Positions 8,213 to 16,153 of a stretch of 64,000 nt of DNA are shown here, piece after piece. This DNA comes from Actinomadura mexicana. GTDB taxonomy: Bacteria > Actinomycetota > Actinomycetes > Streptosporangiales > Streptosporangiaceae. The notes below the pieces were generated by a model that was not told where the DNA came from, searched no databases, and saw only the letters and a program-made list of their open reading frames with translations. The translations under genes and the position numbers were made by a program. The DNA lies in NCBI RefSeq assembly GCF_900188105.1, contig NZ_FZNP01000011.1:212093-276092 (forward strand). Direction: 5' to 3'. Position 1 is the first letter of the stretch; the number at the start of each line of letters is the position of its first letter.

Positions 8213-9079
8213 ATGACGATCGTGTGGGCGGGGCTGTCGTTGGGCGCGGTCTACGCGCTCATCGCCATCGGCTACAACATCACGATGACGTTCGGGGGCG
8301 TCTTCAACCTCGCCCACGGCGCCTTCGTGGTCCTCAGCGCCTTCTTCTCGTGGTTCATCATCGTCGACCAGGGCTGGCCGTGGTGGACTGCGGCGCTCCT
8401 CGGGTTGGCGGGCGGCGCCCTCCTGGCGGGGATCGAGGAACTGGTCGCGGTGCGCCCGGTGCTCCGGCGGGAGAACGGGCACGCGCTGCTCGTCACGACG
8501 GTGGGCGCTTTCGTGGTGATCGAAGGGATCCTGATGGCGACCTGGGGCGAGGAGCCCAAGTCGATCCCGTTCTTCGGAGGTCAGGAGGCGCTGACCCTGC
8601 TCGGCGGCCGGGTCGCACGGGTGGACCTCTGGCTGATCGCCGTCGCGGTGGCGGCCGGAGTCGGGCTGCACCTGTTCTCCCGCCGCAGCCTCTGGGGGCT
8701 GGCCGCGCGCGGCGCGACCACCGACCCCGAAGCCGCCAAGCTGCGCGGCATCGACGTCGCCGCGTTGCGCACCGGCTCCTTCGGCCTCGCCGGGGCGCTC
8801 GCGGGGCTGCTCGGCCCGCTCATGACGCCGAAGACGGGCGCCAGCGTGAGCATCGCGATCACCCTTACGGTGTTCGGCTTCGTGGCGCTCGCCGTGGGCG
8901 GCTTCGGCAACTTCCTCGGCTCGATCGTCGGCGGTCTCGTCATCGGGCTGGTGCAGAGCTACAGCAGCCGGTATCTCGGGGTGGAGTACCCGCCGCTGCT
9001 CCTGTTCGCGCTCCTGCTCGCCGTGCTCGTCGTGCGGCCCACGGGCCTGTTCGGCCAGCGCGGCCTGAGGGCGGTGTGA
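8213..9079 (+). CDS. Liv-type ABC transporter permease (LivH family)
   Basis: This 288-aa very hydrophobic inner-membrane protein has about eight membrane segments. It shows the LivH opening motif (YALIAIGYNITMTFGGVFNLAHG) in its expected place, and the EAA-like region GIDVAALRTGSFGLAGALAG. It forms the channel together with the fused permease-ATPase encoded three bases downstream. The ATG at 8213 is chosen because the family starts here and a GGCAGGGGC ribosome site precedes it. An upstream ATG at 8144 would add a non-homologous tail. Confidence 0.92.
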   Translation: MTIVWAGLSLGAVYALIAIGYNITMTFGGVFNLAHGAFVVLSAFFSWFIIVDQGWPWWTAALLGLAGGALLAGIEELVAVRPVLRRENGHALLVTTVGAFVVIEGILMATWGEEPKSIPFFGGQEALTLLGGRVARVDLWLIAVAVAAGVGLHLFSRRSLWGLAARGATTDPEAAKLRGIDVAALRTGSFGLAGALAGLLGPLMTPKTGASVSIAITLTVFGFVALAVGGFGNFLGSIVGGLVIGLVQSYSSRYLGVEYPPLLLFALLLAVLVVRPTGLFGQRGLRAV

Positions 9080-9081
9080 CC

Positions 9082-10953
9082 ATGGCGGACAGGCTTCGTT
9101 CACTGGTGACCGGGACGCCCCTCCTCGCGGTCCTCGGCTTCCTCGTCGTCCTCATGCTCCCGGCGATGGGACTCGACTTCTACTGGCAGCGCCAGGTCAT
9201 GCTGATCGCCGTCTTCACCCTGATCTGCAGCGGGCTCAATCTCAGCTTCGGGTACGCCGGCGAGCTCGCCCTGGGGCAGGTCGCCGTGTTCGCGTCCGGT
9301 GCGTACGTCGCCGCGGTGCTCTACAACCACGGCCACACCGACATCCTGCTCGCCTTCCTCGCGGCGGTCGCGGTCGCCGCCGTCGCGGGCCTGGTCTCGG
9401 GGATCCCGGGCCTGCGGCTGAGTCACTGGTCGCTGGCGCTCGTCTCCTTCTTCTTCATCCTGCTGATCCCCAGCCTGGTGTCGATCTTCGAGGAGCAGAC
9501 CGGCGGCAGTGCCGGGCTGCCCGGGGTGATCGGCCCCACGATCTTCGGTCACCAGCTCCTGGGCCCGGACTTCTACCGGCTCGCGATCGCGGTCACGTTC
9601 GTCTGGATGCTGGTCTTCCGGAACATGGTCGTGTCACGGTTCGGCGCCATGCTCCGTGTCCTCGCGTCCAGCACCACCCTTGCGGAGACCATGGGCGGCT
9701 CGGTCTACCGGCTGCGCCTGCAGGCCTACGTCCTCGGCGCACTGCCCGCGGGAATCGCCGGCGTCCTCTACACGTACATGACGGGCTTCATCAGCCCGGA
9801 GGCCTTCACCATGACGCTGACCATCGCGTTGCTGGCCGCCACCGTGCTGGGAGGCGCGGACAGCGTGTGGGGGGCACCCGTCGGGGCGGCCGTCCTGGTG
9901 CTGGGGCCGCTGCAGGCGGCGTCCTTCGAGCAGTACTCGACCGCGGTCTACGGCGGCTTCCTGGTCGTCGTCGGCGTCGCGTTCTCGGCGGGCCTGGCGG
10001 GCATCAGCCGGCGGCTGCTCCGGGGGGTCGACGTGCGCCGGCCCAAGCGGTACGCGGCCGCGGACGCCCCCGAGGCCGGGGCGGAGAAGGGCGAGCTCAC
10101 GATTCCGGGCGAGCAGCTCCAGATCACCGGCGTCACCAAGGCCTTCGCCGGCCTCAAGGCGCTGAACGGGGTCGACCTCACCGTCGAGCCCGGGACCATC
10201 ACCGCCATCATCGGCGCCAACGGCGCAGGTAAGACGACACTGCTGAACGCGGTGTCCGGGGTCCTCCGCCCGGACACCGGAAGCATCGCCCTCGCCGGCC
10301 GGGAACTGACCGGGCTGCGGGCCAACAAGGTCGCGCGCGTGGGGGTGGGGCGCACCTTCCAGACACCGCTCATCCCCTCCGGCATGTCGGTACTGGAGGT
10401 CGTCGAGACCGGACGGCTCCGGCACGGCGGGCTCGGGCTGATCGGCGCCATCCTGCGGTCGCCGCTCTTCCGCCGGGTCCGCAGGCACGACCGGGAGGCG
10501 ACCCTGGCCGCACTGTCGTTCGCCGGGCTGGAGCAGCGTGCCCACGAAAGTGCCCACTCGCTGCCGCTGGGCACGCGCAGGCTCCTCGAGGTCGTCCGCG
10601 CGGTGGCCGGCGAACCGCACGTCCTGCTGCTCGACGAGCCGGCGGCGGGACTCGACGACGACGGCCTGAACGAACTGGCGACGCTGATGCGGCGCACCCG
10701 GGACGCGGGCGGGACGGTGGTCCTGGTCGAGCACAACGTGCCGTTCGTCATGGACATCGCCGATCACGTCTTCGCCATGGAGCTGGGCGAGGTCATCGCG
10801 TCGGGGGCGCCGGAGGCGGTGCGCCGCGACCGGCGGGTCATCGACAGTTACCTCGGCCGCCGGGGCGAGGGCCACGGGCCGCCCGGGGCGGCGGGAGCCC
10901 CACCCCCGTCCGCCGGCGAGCCGGCATCCAGCGGGACGGAGGTCGGGTCATGA
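9082..10953 (+). CDS. Fused Liv-type permease (LivM) and ATPase (LivG)
   Basis: One 623-aa frame contains a LivM permease at residues 1-315 (GLNLSFGYAGELALGQ) and a LivG ATPase at about 345-600. The ATPase has Walker A GANGAGKTT at 378-386, Walker B VLLLDEPAAGLD at 514-525 and the switch His551. The ABC signature reads LPLGTRR at 494-500 instead of LSGGQ or LSYGQQ, an unusual form. Such fusions occur in other bacteria and guarantee one-to-one assembly. The ATPase half pairs with the separate LivF ATPase encoded next, with a four-base overlap. Confidence 0.92.
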   Translation: MADRLRSLVTGTPLLAVLGFLVVLMLPAMGLDFYWQRQVMLIAVFTLICSGLNLSFGYAGELALGQVAVFASGAYVAAVLYNHGHTDILLAFLAAVAVAAVAGLVSGIPGLRLSHWSLALVSFFFILLIPSLVSIFEEQTGGSAGLPGVIGPTIFGHQLLGPDFYRLAIAVTFVWMLVFRNMVVSRFGAMLRVLASSTTLAETMGGSVYRLRLQAYVLGALPAGIAGVLYTYMTGFISPEAFTMTLTIALLAATVLGGADSVWGAPVGAAVLVLGPLQAASFEQYSTAVYGGFLVVVGVAFSAGLAGISRRLLRGVDVRRPKRYAAADAPEAGAEKGELTIPGEQLQITGVTKAFAGLKALNGVDLTVEPGTITAIIGANGAGKTTLLNAVSGVLRPDTGSIALAGRELTGLRANKVARVGVGRTFQTPLIPSGMSVLEVVETGRLRHGGLGLIGAILRSPLFRRVRRHDREATLAALSFAGLEQRAHESAHSLPLGTRRLLEVVRAVAGEPHVLLLDEPAAGLDDDGLNELATLMRRTRDAGGTVVLVEHNVPFVMDIADHVFAMELGEVIASGAPEAVRRDRRVIDSYLGRRGEGHGPPGAAGAPPPSAGEPASSGTEVGS

Positions 10954-11687
10954 GCCGCCCGGTCGAGAACGGACCGAAGCTCGAGGTCTCGGGCCTGTCG
11001 GTCGCCCATGGCGACCTGGTCGCCGTCTGGGACGCGTCGTTGACACTCCGCCCCGGGAGCGTGACGGCTCTTGTCGGGCGCAACGGAGCGGGCAAGACCA
11101 CCCTGCTGTCGGGGATCTGCGGGCTGCTGCCCATCCGGTCGGGGACCCTGACGCTCGACGGCGAGGACATCGGCTCCCTGCCACCGTGGCGGCGGGTCGC
11201 CAAGGGACTGTCGGCGGTCCAGGAGGGCAAGCGGGTCTTCCGCGACCTCAGCGTGCGGGAGAACCTGGTGCTCGGCCTGCGCGGCGGCGGCGTCCGCCGC
11301 GCCGCCCTGGAGGCCGAACTGGACGCCCTCTACGAGCGGTTCCCGATCCTGGGGGAGCGGCGCGCACAGCGTGCGGCCGACCTCTCGGGCGGGCAGCAAC
11401 AGATGCTCGCGATCGCCACCGCCCTCGCCGCCAGGCCCGCCGTCCTGCTGGTCGACGAGCCGTCGTCGGGCCTGGCCCCCGTGTTCGTCGACCTGGTGTT
11501 CGAATGCCTGGAGCGGCTGCGGGACGACGGCCTCGCCATCCTGCTCGTCGAACAACTCGTCGAAGAGGTCCTGGGCGGGATCGCCGACGAGGTCATCGTG
11601 CTGGAGCGCGGGCGCGTCACCCTGCGCGACTCGGCGGCGAACCTGACGGTCGAGGACGTGGCCGAGAGCATCTATTCGTCGGGCTGA
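10950..11687 (+). CDS. Liv-type ABC transporter ATPase (LivF family)
   Basis: This 245-aa ATPase has Walker A (GRNGAGKT, residues 43-50), a standard LSGGQQQM signature at 145-152 and Walker B with VLLVDEPSSGLAP. The LivF-type terminal region reads LLVEQLVEEVLGGIADEVIVLERG. It overlaps the permease-ATPase gene by ATGA. Because the partner ATPase has a degenerate signature, this subunit may supply the more active composite site. It is the last gene of the transporter operon and is followed by a hairpin. Confidence 0.93.
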   Translation: MSRPVENGPKLEVSGLSVAHGDLVAVWDASLTLRPGSVTALVGRNGAGKTTLLSGICGLLPIRSGTLTLDGEDIGSLPPWRRVAKGLSAVQEGKRVFRDLSVRENLVLGLRGGGVRRAALEAELDALYERFPILGERRAQRAADLSGGQQQMLAIATALAARPAVLLVDEPSSGLAPVFVDLVFECLERLRDDGLAILLVEQLVEEVLGGIADEVIVLERGRVTLRDSAANLTVEDVAESIYSSG

Positions 11688-11698
11688 CGCCCCGGGGC

Positions 11699-11725
11699 GC
11701 CCGGTCCCGGATCGAAGGACCGGGC
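11699..11725 (+). terminator. Hairpin terminator after the transporter operon
   Basis: The stem GCCCGGTCC/GGACCGGGC with a nine-base loop lies 12 bases after livF. No clear T-run follows, as is common in actinomycetes. Confidence 0.6.
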
Positions 11726-11769
11726 GGGAGGCGGGCAGTCGCCCGGCCGCAGCTTGGAGAGGAGGGACG

Positions 11770-11916
11770 ATGCCGCGAGACGACGGGAAGCCGCGCCAGG
11801 TGCGCAACGCTCCACCAAGGCTGAACACCATGAGCGTGTCCGAGGCCGTCGCGTCCCAGTTCCGTGCGCGGATCCTCGACGACTACGGCGGGCGGCGGCA
11901 GTCCAGGGCGGTCTGA
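11770..11916 (+). pseudogene. Truncated GntR/FadR-type regulator remnant
   Basis: A 48-codon frame has a good GAGG ribosome site and encodes SVSEAVASQFRARILDD near its end. This matches the start of the HTH of the intact GntR regulator at 42161 (SVAEAVAAQLRARILDE), preceded by about 20 unconserved residues in both proteins. After that it turns into an unrelated arginine-rich tail and stops, so most of the HTH and the whole ligand domain are missing. It is most likely the 5' remnant of a duplicated GntR gene. An expressed truncated peptide cannot be excluded, since start and ribosome site are intact. It lies between the transporter operon and an AT-rich island. Confidence 0.7.
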
Positions 11917-11956
11917 CCGTGCGGGGGCCCGACCGTGCAGGACAGGCACCGTCAGC

Positions 11957-11990
11957 AAAATATCTATATGATTAATAGATTAACATCCAG
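11957..11990 (+). promoter_or_regulatory. AT-rich promoter island before the first dehydrogenase operon
   Basis: This AT-rich stretch contains TCTATATGATT at 11963-11973, identical over 11 bases to 7960-7970, followed by AATAGATTAAC. It lies directly upstream of the acyl-CoA dehydrogenase gene at 12009, whose operon lacks the CCRACY palindrome. Shared control with the transporter is therefore plausible. Confidence 0.5.
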
Positions 11991-12008
11991 CGAAGAAGGA
12001 GCAGGGGC

Positions 12009-13148
12009 GTGGACGTGGAGATGGACGAGCGGGCCGAGGAGCTCCGCGCACGACTGCGCGCGATCCTCCGCGAGCTCCTTCCGGACGACTGGTCGGGCCC
12101 GTTCTCCGAGGATCCGCGCGTCCGGCTCGTCACCCGCCGGGTCATCGACCGGCTGGTCGCGGAGCGCCTGCTGACCATCGACTGGCCGGAGGAGTACGGC
12201 GGCGCGGGAGCCACGCTGTGGGAGTCAGCGGTGCTTCGCGAGGAGATGTGGGCCCATCTGGAGCCCCGCGGAGCGCAGTACATGGGACTCAGCTGGGTCG
12301 GCCCGACCATCATGGAGTTCGGCACAGGGCCGCAGAAGGCCAGGCACCTGCGCCCGATCGCCGCCGGTGAGGTGGTCTGGTGCCAGGGGTTCAGCGAGCC
12401 GGAGGCCGGGAGCGACCTCGGGTCGCTGTCGCTGCCGGCGGTCCCGGACGGCGACGGCTGGCTCGTCCGGGGCCAGAAGATCTGGACGTCGTACGCGACG
12501 CTCGCCGACTGGTGCTTCCTGGCCGCCCGCACCACGAGCCGCGAGCGCTCGAAGACCGGCGGCATCACGATCTTCCTGGTCCCGATGGACCGTGCCGGGG
12601 TGAGCGTGCGCCCGATCGCGTCGATCATGGGTCCGCAGCACCTGAACGAAGTGTTCTTCGAAGACGTCCGGGTCGCCCCGGACGACGTGCTCGGGCAGGT
12701 CGACAACGGCTGGGCGGTGATCCGGTTCGTCCTCGGCCACGAGCGCATCGGCATCCCGAGGTACGCGCGGGACGAGCGGCTGCTCGCCGAGCTGGGAGCG
12801 GTGGAGGCCACCGCTGCCGGCGGCCTGGGCGAGGACTTCGTCACCGCCCTGGTGCACGCCCGCACGGCGCGGCTGCTGAACCACCGGGCCATCGCCCGGC
12901 GGGAGGCCGGCGGGCTCACCGACCGGATCGCGTCAGGTGCGCGGATCGCCTCCATCGAACTCGACCAGGAGGTCGCCGGGCTCGTCCTGGACGCCCTCGG
13001 CGCACCGGGGCTGCGGCCGCATGGGGGCGGGGTGCTCGGCCACGCCGAGGACGTCTACCGGTATGCGCGCTCGGCCACGATCGCCTCGGGCACCATCGAG
13101 ATCCAGCGCATGCTGGTCGCTCGCTCCCTGATGCAGGACGCTTCGTGA
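12009..13148 (+). CDS. Acyl-CoA dehydrogenase, large subunit of pair 1
   Basis: This 379-aa FAD enzyme shows the family pattern. The substrate/FAD motif is GFSEPEAGSDLGSL, followed by KIWTSYATLADW and a C-terminal TIASGTIEIQRMLVARSLM. Dehydrogenases of this subfamily introduce the alpha,beta double bond into bulky acyl-CoAs. The start is GTG at 12009 with GAAGGAG upstream. The stop overlaps the GTG of a second, smaller dehydrogenase gene. This is the arrangement of the steroid-type heterotetrameric (alpha2beta2) dehydrogenases known from Mycobacterium (FadE26-FadE27 and similar). The operon continues into an LLM oxidoreductase. Confidence 0.9.
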   Translation: MDVEMDERAEELRARLRAILRELLPDDWSGPFSEDPRVRLVTRRVIDRLVAERLLTIDWPEEYGGAGATLWESAVLREEMWAHLEPRGAQYMGLSWVGPTIMEFGTGPQKARHLRPIAAGEVVWCQGFSEPEAGSDLGSLSLPAVPDGDGWLVRGQKIWTSYATLADWCFLAARTTSRERSKTGGITIFLVPMDRAGVSVRPIASIMGPQHLNEVFFEDVRVAPDDVLGQVDNGWAVIRFVLGHERIGIPRYARDERLLAELGAVEATAAGGLGEDFVTALVHARTARLLNHRAIARREAGGLTDRIASGARIASIELDQEVAGLVLDALGAPGLRPHGGGVLGHAEDVYRYARSATIASGTIEIQRMLVARSLMQDAS

Positions 13149-14104
13149 AGCGGGAATGGGCACCGGCGGCGCTCGCCCTGCGGGACGCGGTGCGCGCGGT
13201 GCTGGCCGATCGCGGCGGGGTCGAGATCGCGCGCTCGGCCGAGGAGCGGCCGCGGGTTCGCGGCGATGACCTGCGGCCGGCGCTGGAGTCGGTCGGGGTG
13301 CTGGACCTCGATCCGCTCGGTGACGCCGAGGAGTCGGAGGCGGCGATGCTCGCCGTCAGGGCGTGCGGCGCGGTCGTCGCGCCATGGCCGGTGGCCCGCG
13401 CCCTCACCGTTCCCGTGAAGTGGCGGGCGCGCTGGCAGGCGCTGTACGTCGTCGACGGCCCGGTCTCGCACCTGGAGCATGCCGACCTGTTCGAGAACGC
13501 CGGGGCGGTGCCGCTGGGCGGTGACCCGCTGCCCCGGGCCGCGTCGCCCACGGGTTCCCGAGGCCGGGCGCCCCTCGACCCCTTCGGAGTCCCGGTCGAG
13601 ATCCGCGGACCGGTCGGCGCTGCCGCGCTGCCCGACCGCGCGCTGCTGATGTCGTTCGTCCTCGACGGTTTCTGGATGGCGGGTGCGCTGGAGACGGTCG
13701 CGCTCCAGGCGGCGGGCTACGCGGGGACGCGGCGCCAGTTCGGCAAGCCGATCGGACGGTTCGGGGAGATCCGGTGGCGGCTGGCCGACATCGCCGTCGC
13801 GACGGACGGTCTCGATGAGCTCGCGACCTACACCTGGTTCCAGGTGCATCGGGGCCGCGCGACCCTCGCGGACGCCTTCGCGTTGCGGCTCGGGATGCTG
13901 GAGGCCGCGGACTCCGTGCTGCGGCACGCGCACCAGGTGTTCGGTGCGATCGGGCTCTGCGAGGAGCACGACCTCACCCTCCTGGACCGGCACCTGACCC
14001 CGGCGCTGCTGCGTCCGGCGAGCCTGAGCCGCACCCGCGCGCTCCTCCTGGAGGCGGTCAACCGGCACGGTTTCCGCGGCACGTTCGACGTGCCTCACCG
14101 GTGA
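13145..14104 (+). CDS. Acyl-CoA dehydrogenase, small subunit of pair 1
   Basis: This 319-aa shortened dehydrogenase lacks the EPGSGSD-type motif in its N-terminal half. The C-terminal helical bundle keeps the FAD-binding R-x-Q-F-G segment (RRQFGKPIGRFGEIRWRLADIA). That is what is expected for the beta-like partner of a heteromeric steroid-type dehydrogenase. The GTG start at 13145 overlaps the preceding stop codon, so both subunits are translationally coupled. Its own stop overlaps the start of the LLM gene. Confidence 0.87.
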   Translation: MKREWAPAALALRDAVRAVLADRGGVEIARSAEERPRVRGDDLRPALESVGVLDLDPLGDAEESEAAMLAVRACGAVVAPWPVARALTVPVKWRARWQALYVVDGPVSHLEHADLFENAGAVPLGGDPLPRAASPTGSRGRAPLDPFGVPVEIRGPVGAAALPDRALLMSFVLDGFWMAGALETVALQAAGYAGTRRQFGKPIGRFGEIRWRLADIAVATDGLDELATYTWFQVHRGRATLADAFALRLGMLEAADSVLRHAHQVFGAIGLCEEHDLTLLDRHLTPALLRPASLSRTRALLLEAVNRHGFRGTFDVPHR

Positions 14105-15045
14105 CCGGGGAGCGGGCGGCCCCGCAGCTCACCTGGGGGATGCGCAACTACGCCGCCACGCGACCGGAGAGCTGGCGCCATTTGCTGGACCAGGCCCGTG
14201 CCGCGGAGGACGCCGGGCTGGACCGGGTCTTCGTGAGCGACCACATCGTGTTCGGTTCCGACCTCAGCGCGTACGGAGACCCCGGCAGCGGAGGCAGGGC
14301 GGGCGGCCGCCAGCCGACCGGCCCCGACGGCGACTGGCTGGAGTCGCTGACCGTGCTGGCCTCCCTCGCGGCGGTCACCTCCCGCATCCGGCTCGCCACC
14401 AACGTCCTGGTGGCGCCGCTCCGGCCGCCGGTCCTGCTCGCCAAGGTGGCCGCCACGATCGACGCGCTCAGCGGGGGACGGCTCGAACTCGGCGTCGGCG
14501 TCGGCTGGCAGGAGGCCGAGTACCGTGCCCTCGGCGTCGACTTCTCGAAGCGGGGGCAGGCGCTCGACGAGCTGCTCGCCGCCTGCCGGGAGTTGTGGAC
14601 CAGCCCGGTGGCCGCCTTCGAGGGCCGGCACGTGCGTTTCGCGGAGGTGCACATGATGCCAAAGCCGGTGCGGGCGGCCGGTGTGCCGGTGTGGATCGGC
14701 GGCTCCGCCAAGCCGGTCGTGGCGCGCCGGATCGTCCGCCACGGCGTCGGCTGGATTCCGTGGGGGGTCACCGCCGGGACCTTCACCGGCGCCCTCGGTG
14801 AGATGCGGAGGCTGGTCGAGGCGGAGGGCGGGGACTTCGGCGACGTCCAGGTCGCCTACCCGCTCGCCAACGCCTTCACGTCCCGCGGCCGGGTCGACTA
14901 CCCGGCAATGTTCGCCGAGACCGGTGCGCTGGCGGAGCAGGGCGTCACCGACTTCCGGACCTTGCTGCGGGTCCCCCACCGGTACGACGAGGCGCGCCCG
15001 ATGCTCGACGAGATGGTCCGCGAATTCGCCGGCGCGGTCGGTTGA
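14101..15045 (+). CDS. LLM-class (F420/flavin-dependent) oxidoreductase
   Basis: This 314-aa TIM-barrel protein of the luciferase-like monooxygenase class has DRVFVSDHIVF near the N terminus. The core is LSGGRLELGVGVGWQEAEYRALG, and GRLELGVGVGWQ-type motifs are typical of F420-dependent members. It probably carries out a redox or oxygenation step on the pathway intermediate, or recycles a cofactor. The GTG start overlaps the preceding stop, so it is the third gene of the operon starting at 12009. A second LLM gene is at 32666. Confidence 0.88.
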   Translation: MTGERAAPQLTWGMRNYAATRPESWRHLLDQARAAEDAGLDRVFVSDHIVFGSDLSAYGDPGSGGRAGGRQPTGPDGDWLESLTVLASLAAVTSRIRLATNVLVAPLRPPVLLAKVAATIDALSGGRLELGVGVGWQEAEYRALGVDFSKRGQALDELLAACRELWTSPVAAFEGRHVRFAEVHMMPKPVRAAGVPVWIGGSAKPVVARRIVRHGVGWIPWGVTAGTFTGALGEMRRLVEAEGGDFGDVQVAYPLANAFTSRGRVDYPAMFAETGALAEQGVTDFRTLLRVPHRYDEARPMLDEMVREFAGAVG

Positions 15046-15049
15046 CCTC

Positions 15050-15079
15050 TTGTCAACCAACCGTACGGTTGGGTATACA
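15050..15079 (+). promoter_or_regulatory. Promoter with palindromic operator, site 3
   Basis: A -35 hexamer TTGTCA (15050-15055) and a -10 hexamer TATACA (15074-15079) are separated by 18 bases that contain the operator CCAACC-GTAC-GGTTGG at 15057-15072. The layout is 27/30 identical to the minus-strand promoter at 38456-38485. It drives the dehydrogenase pair at 15134. Confidence 0.82.
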
Positions 15080-15133
15080 GAACGGGACGCACTCCACCGT
15101 GCGCTGCGAGAAGACCGAGGCAGGGAGGGCCGG

Positions 15134-16153
15134 GTGGACCTGGAGCCGACTCCGGAGCAACGTGACGTCGCCGCGACCTTCGAACGCCTACTCGCGCGCG
15201 AGTCGTCCGCGGAGCGGGTGCGCGCCGTCGAGGACGCGGGCTTCGACCCGGCGCTCTGGACGGTCCTCGTGGAGACGGGCGCCGTCGGGATCGCCGTACC
15301 CGAGCCGGCCGGCGGTACCGGCGGCGGCGTCGTCGAACTCGGCCTCGTGACCGAGGCCGCCGGGCGTCACCTGGCGTGCGCGCCGCTCGTCGAGGCGGCC
15401 TCCGCGGCGATGCTCCTCGCCGCGGTGGACGGTCAGGAGGCGAGGTCCGCGCAGGCCCTGGCGGGAGGACCCCCGGTGGTCCTCTGCCCGCGGCCGGCGG
15501 CCGCCGGCACCGCGGTGCTGGTGCCGGGCGGCGGAGCGGCGCGAGGCGTGATCGCGCTCGACGGCGTCGACCTCGTCCTCGCGCAGGGCCCACCGGCCGC
15601 GCCGCCCGGTGATCTCGGCTTCCTGGCCTGTGCCGACCGGCCGCTCGGCGGTGGCGCCGTCGAGCGGACCGTGCTCGCCCGCGGCGACGAGGCGCGGGAC
15701 CTCTTCCGCGCGGGGCTCGGCTGGTGGCGGCTGGGCACCGCTTCGGTGCTGGTCGGGGTGGCGGATCAGGCGCTCGCCGTCGCCGTGGACTACGTCATGG
15801 CGCGCGAGCAGTTCGGGGTCAGGATCGGAAGCTTCCAGGCGATCCAGCACCTGCTCGCGGAGGTGGTGATGGCCGTGGACGGCGCGCGGCTGCTCGTGCG
15901 CGAGACCGGGTGGCGCCACGACGAGGGCGACGCGGGGTGGCGCGATGCCGCCGACATCGCCTTCGCCCACGCGGCCGAGACCGCCGTCCGGTCCGCGGAG
16001 GCGTGTCTCCACGTGCACGGCGGCTACGGCTACACGCTGGAGTACGACGCGCAGCTCTACCTGCGGCGGGCGAAGGCGCTCCAGCTCCAGGGCGGCGACC
16101 CCGAGGCGATCTGGGAGTCGATCGGCGCCGCGACCATGAGGGGGGCGGGCTGA
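15134..16153 (+). CDS. Acyl-CoA dehydrogenase, small subunit of pair 2
   Basis: This 339-aa dehydrogenase-like subunit has a divergent N-terminal half without the SEPGSGSD motif. The C-terminal bundle has REQFGVRIGSFQAIQHLLAE and the helix HVHGGYGYTLEYDAQLYLRRAK. The start is GTG at 15134, with GGCAGGGAGGG upstream. The next gene starts inside its stop codon (TGATG), so it should form an alpha2beta2 enzyme with the following large subunit. It is controlled by operator site 3. Confidence 0.88.
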   Translation: MDLEPTPEQRDVAATFERLLARESSAERVRAVEDAGFDPALWTVLVETGAVGIAVPEPAGGTGGGVVELGLVTEAAGRHLACAPLVEAASAAMLLAAVDGQEARSAQALAGGPPVVLCPRPAAAGTAVLVPGGGAARGVIALDGVDLVLAQGPPAAPPGDLGFLACADRPLGGGAVERTVLARGDEARDLFRAGLGWWRLGTASVLVGVADQALAVAVDYVMAREQFGVRIGSFQAIQHLLAEVVMAVDGARLLVRETGWRHDEGDAGWRDAADIAFAHAAETAVRSAEACLHVHGGYGYTLEYDAQLYLRRAKALQLQGGDPEAIWESIGAATMRGAG

